NCBI GenBank assembly: GCA_021793495.1
Contig: JAJYSQ010000115.1
Coordinates: 1 to 6,169 of the forward strand
DNA length: 6,169 nt
Reading direction: 5' to 3'
Source: Actinomycetes bacterium
GTDB taxonomy: Bacteria > Actinomycetota > Actinomycetes > JAJYSQ01
This document shows positions 6,035 through 6,169 of the stretch, one piece after another. The position numbers and the translations under genes were made by a program. Below the pieces are notes generated by a model. It searched no databases and was not told the origin of the DNA. It saw only the letters and a list, made by a program, of their open reading frames with translations. How positions within the stretch are numbered: position 1 is the stretch's first letter; each line of letters opens with the position of its first letter.

Positions 6035-6169
6035 ATGTCCACAGGTCGCGGTCCCCGGACCGGCAACGACGACGAGGCGGTCCTCGAGGCGTTCGTCGAC
6101 CACCTGCGTCTCGAGCGTGGCCGGTCCGAGCACACCGTGCGCGCCTACGCACGAGAGGCCGCGCGACTG
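6035..6169 (+). CDS. xerC: Tyrosine recombinase XerC-type, N-terminal fragment cut by the window edge
   Basis: XerC acts with XerD at dif to resolve chromosome dimers. Only 45 residues are in the window and the frame remains open at the edge, so the catalytic domain (Arg-His-Tyr residues) cannot be checked. What is visible is the core-binding (SAM-like, N-terminal) domain signature: VLEAFVDHLRLERGRSEHTV then RAYAREAARL. This closely matches the opening of Xer recombinases. Position directly after dprA is usual for actinobacterial xerC. An in-frame ATG at 6017 would add six residues but uses an AGA codon, rare in this genome type, and has no ribosome binding site, so 6035 is preferred. Another tyrosine recombinase or XerD cannot be excluded from this fragment alone. 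Confidence 0.85.
   Translation, partial: MSTGRGPRTGNDDEAVLEAFVDHLRLERGRSEHTVRAYAREAARL

Noticed and set aside
4399..6135. A 578-codon open frame on the - strand opposite comM and dprA
   Set aside because: It has the same antisense shadow character. The + strand genes carry complete conserved motifs over the whole stretch.

Overview
The window is ordinary core chromosome of a very GC-rich actinomycete. Reading frames use G or C at nearly every third codon position. The gene order (rplS, lepB, lepB, rnhB, DUF2469, yraN, comM/yifB, dprA, xerC) is a well-known conserved actinobacterial arrangement, and the DUF2469 family is essentially restricted to that phylum. A Micrococcales member such as the Dermabacteraceae/Brachybacterium group is a reasonable guess. 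That placement is inference from base composition and gene order, not something shown directly.

All nine genes lie on the + strand and are tightly packed. At the left edge is the C-terminal three quarters of ribosomal protein L19. Two adjacent, divergent type I signal peptidases follow (287-865 and 896-1663), then RNase HII (1660-2421) and a 100-residue DUF2469 protein (2418-2720). lepB2/rnhB and rnhB/DUF2469 are joined by identical 4-base GTGA overlaps, which suggests translational coupling. After a 48-base gap comes a DNA-processing group: YraN/UPF0102 nuclease-fold protein (2769-3248), the ComM/YifB AAA+ ATPase (3248-4801) and DprA (4798-5997), joined by 1-base and 4-base overlaps. A 37-base gap then leads to the start of a XerC-type tyrosine recombinase, cut by the right edge. 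There are no RNA genes, mobile elements, CRISPR arrays or convincing factor-independent terminators, and no gene-free stretch longer than 48 bases.

Functionally, the left half supports translation and secretion plus removal of ribonucleotides from DNA. The right half groups proteins that handle single-stranded or recombining DNA: DprA loads RecA on incoming single strands, ComM is a branch-migration helicase, and XerC resolves chromosome dimers. I did not find a previously undescribed system. The points most worth a second look are a possible leaderless promoter in front of the second lepB, an altered conserved box in that signal peptidase, the uncharacterised DUF2469 gene with its own strong ribosome binding site, and the Pro-rich N-terminus of YraN.
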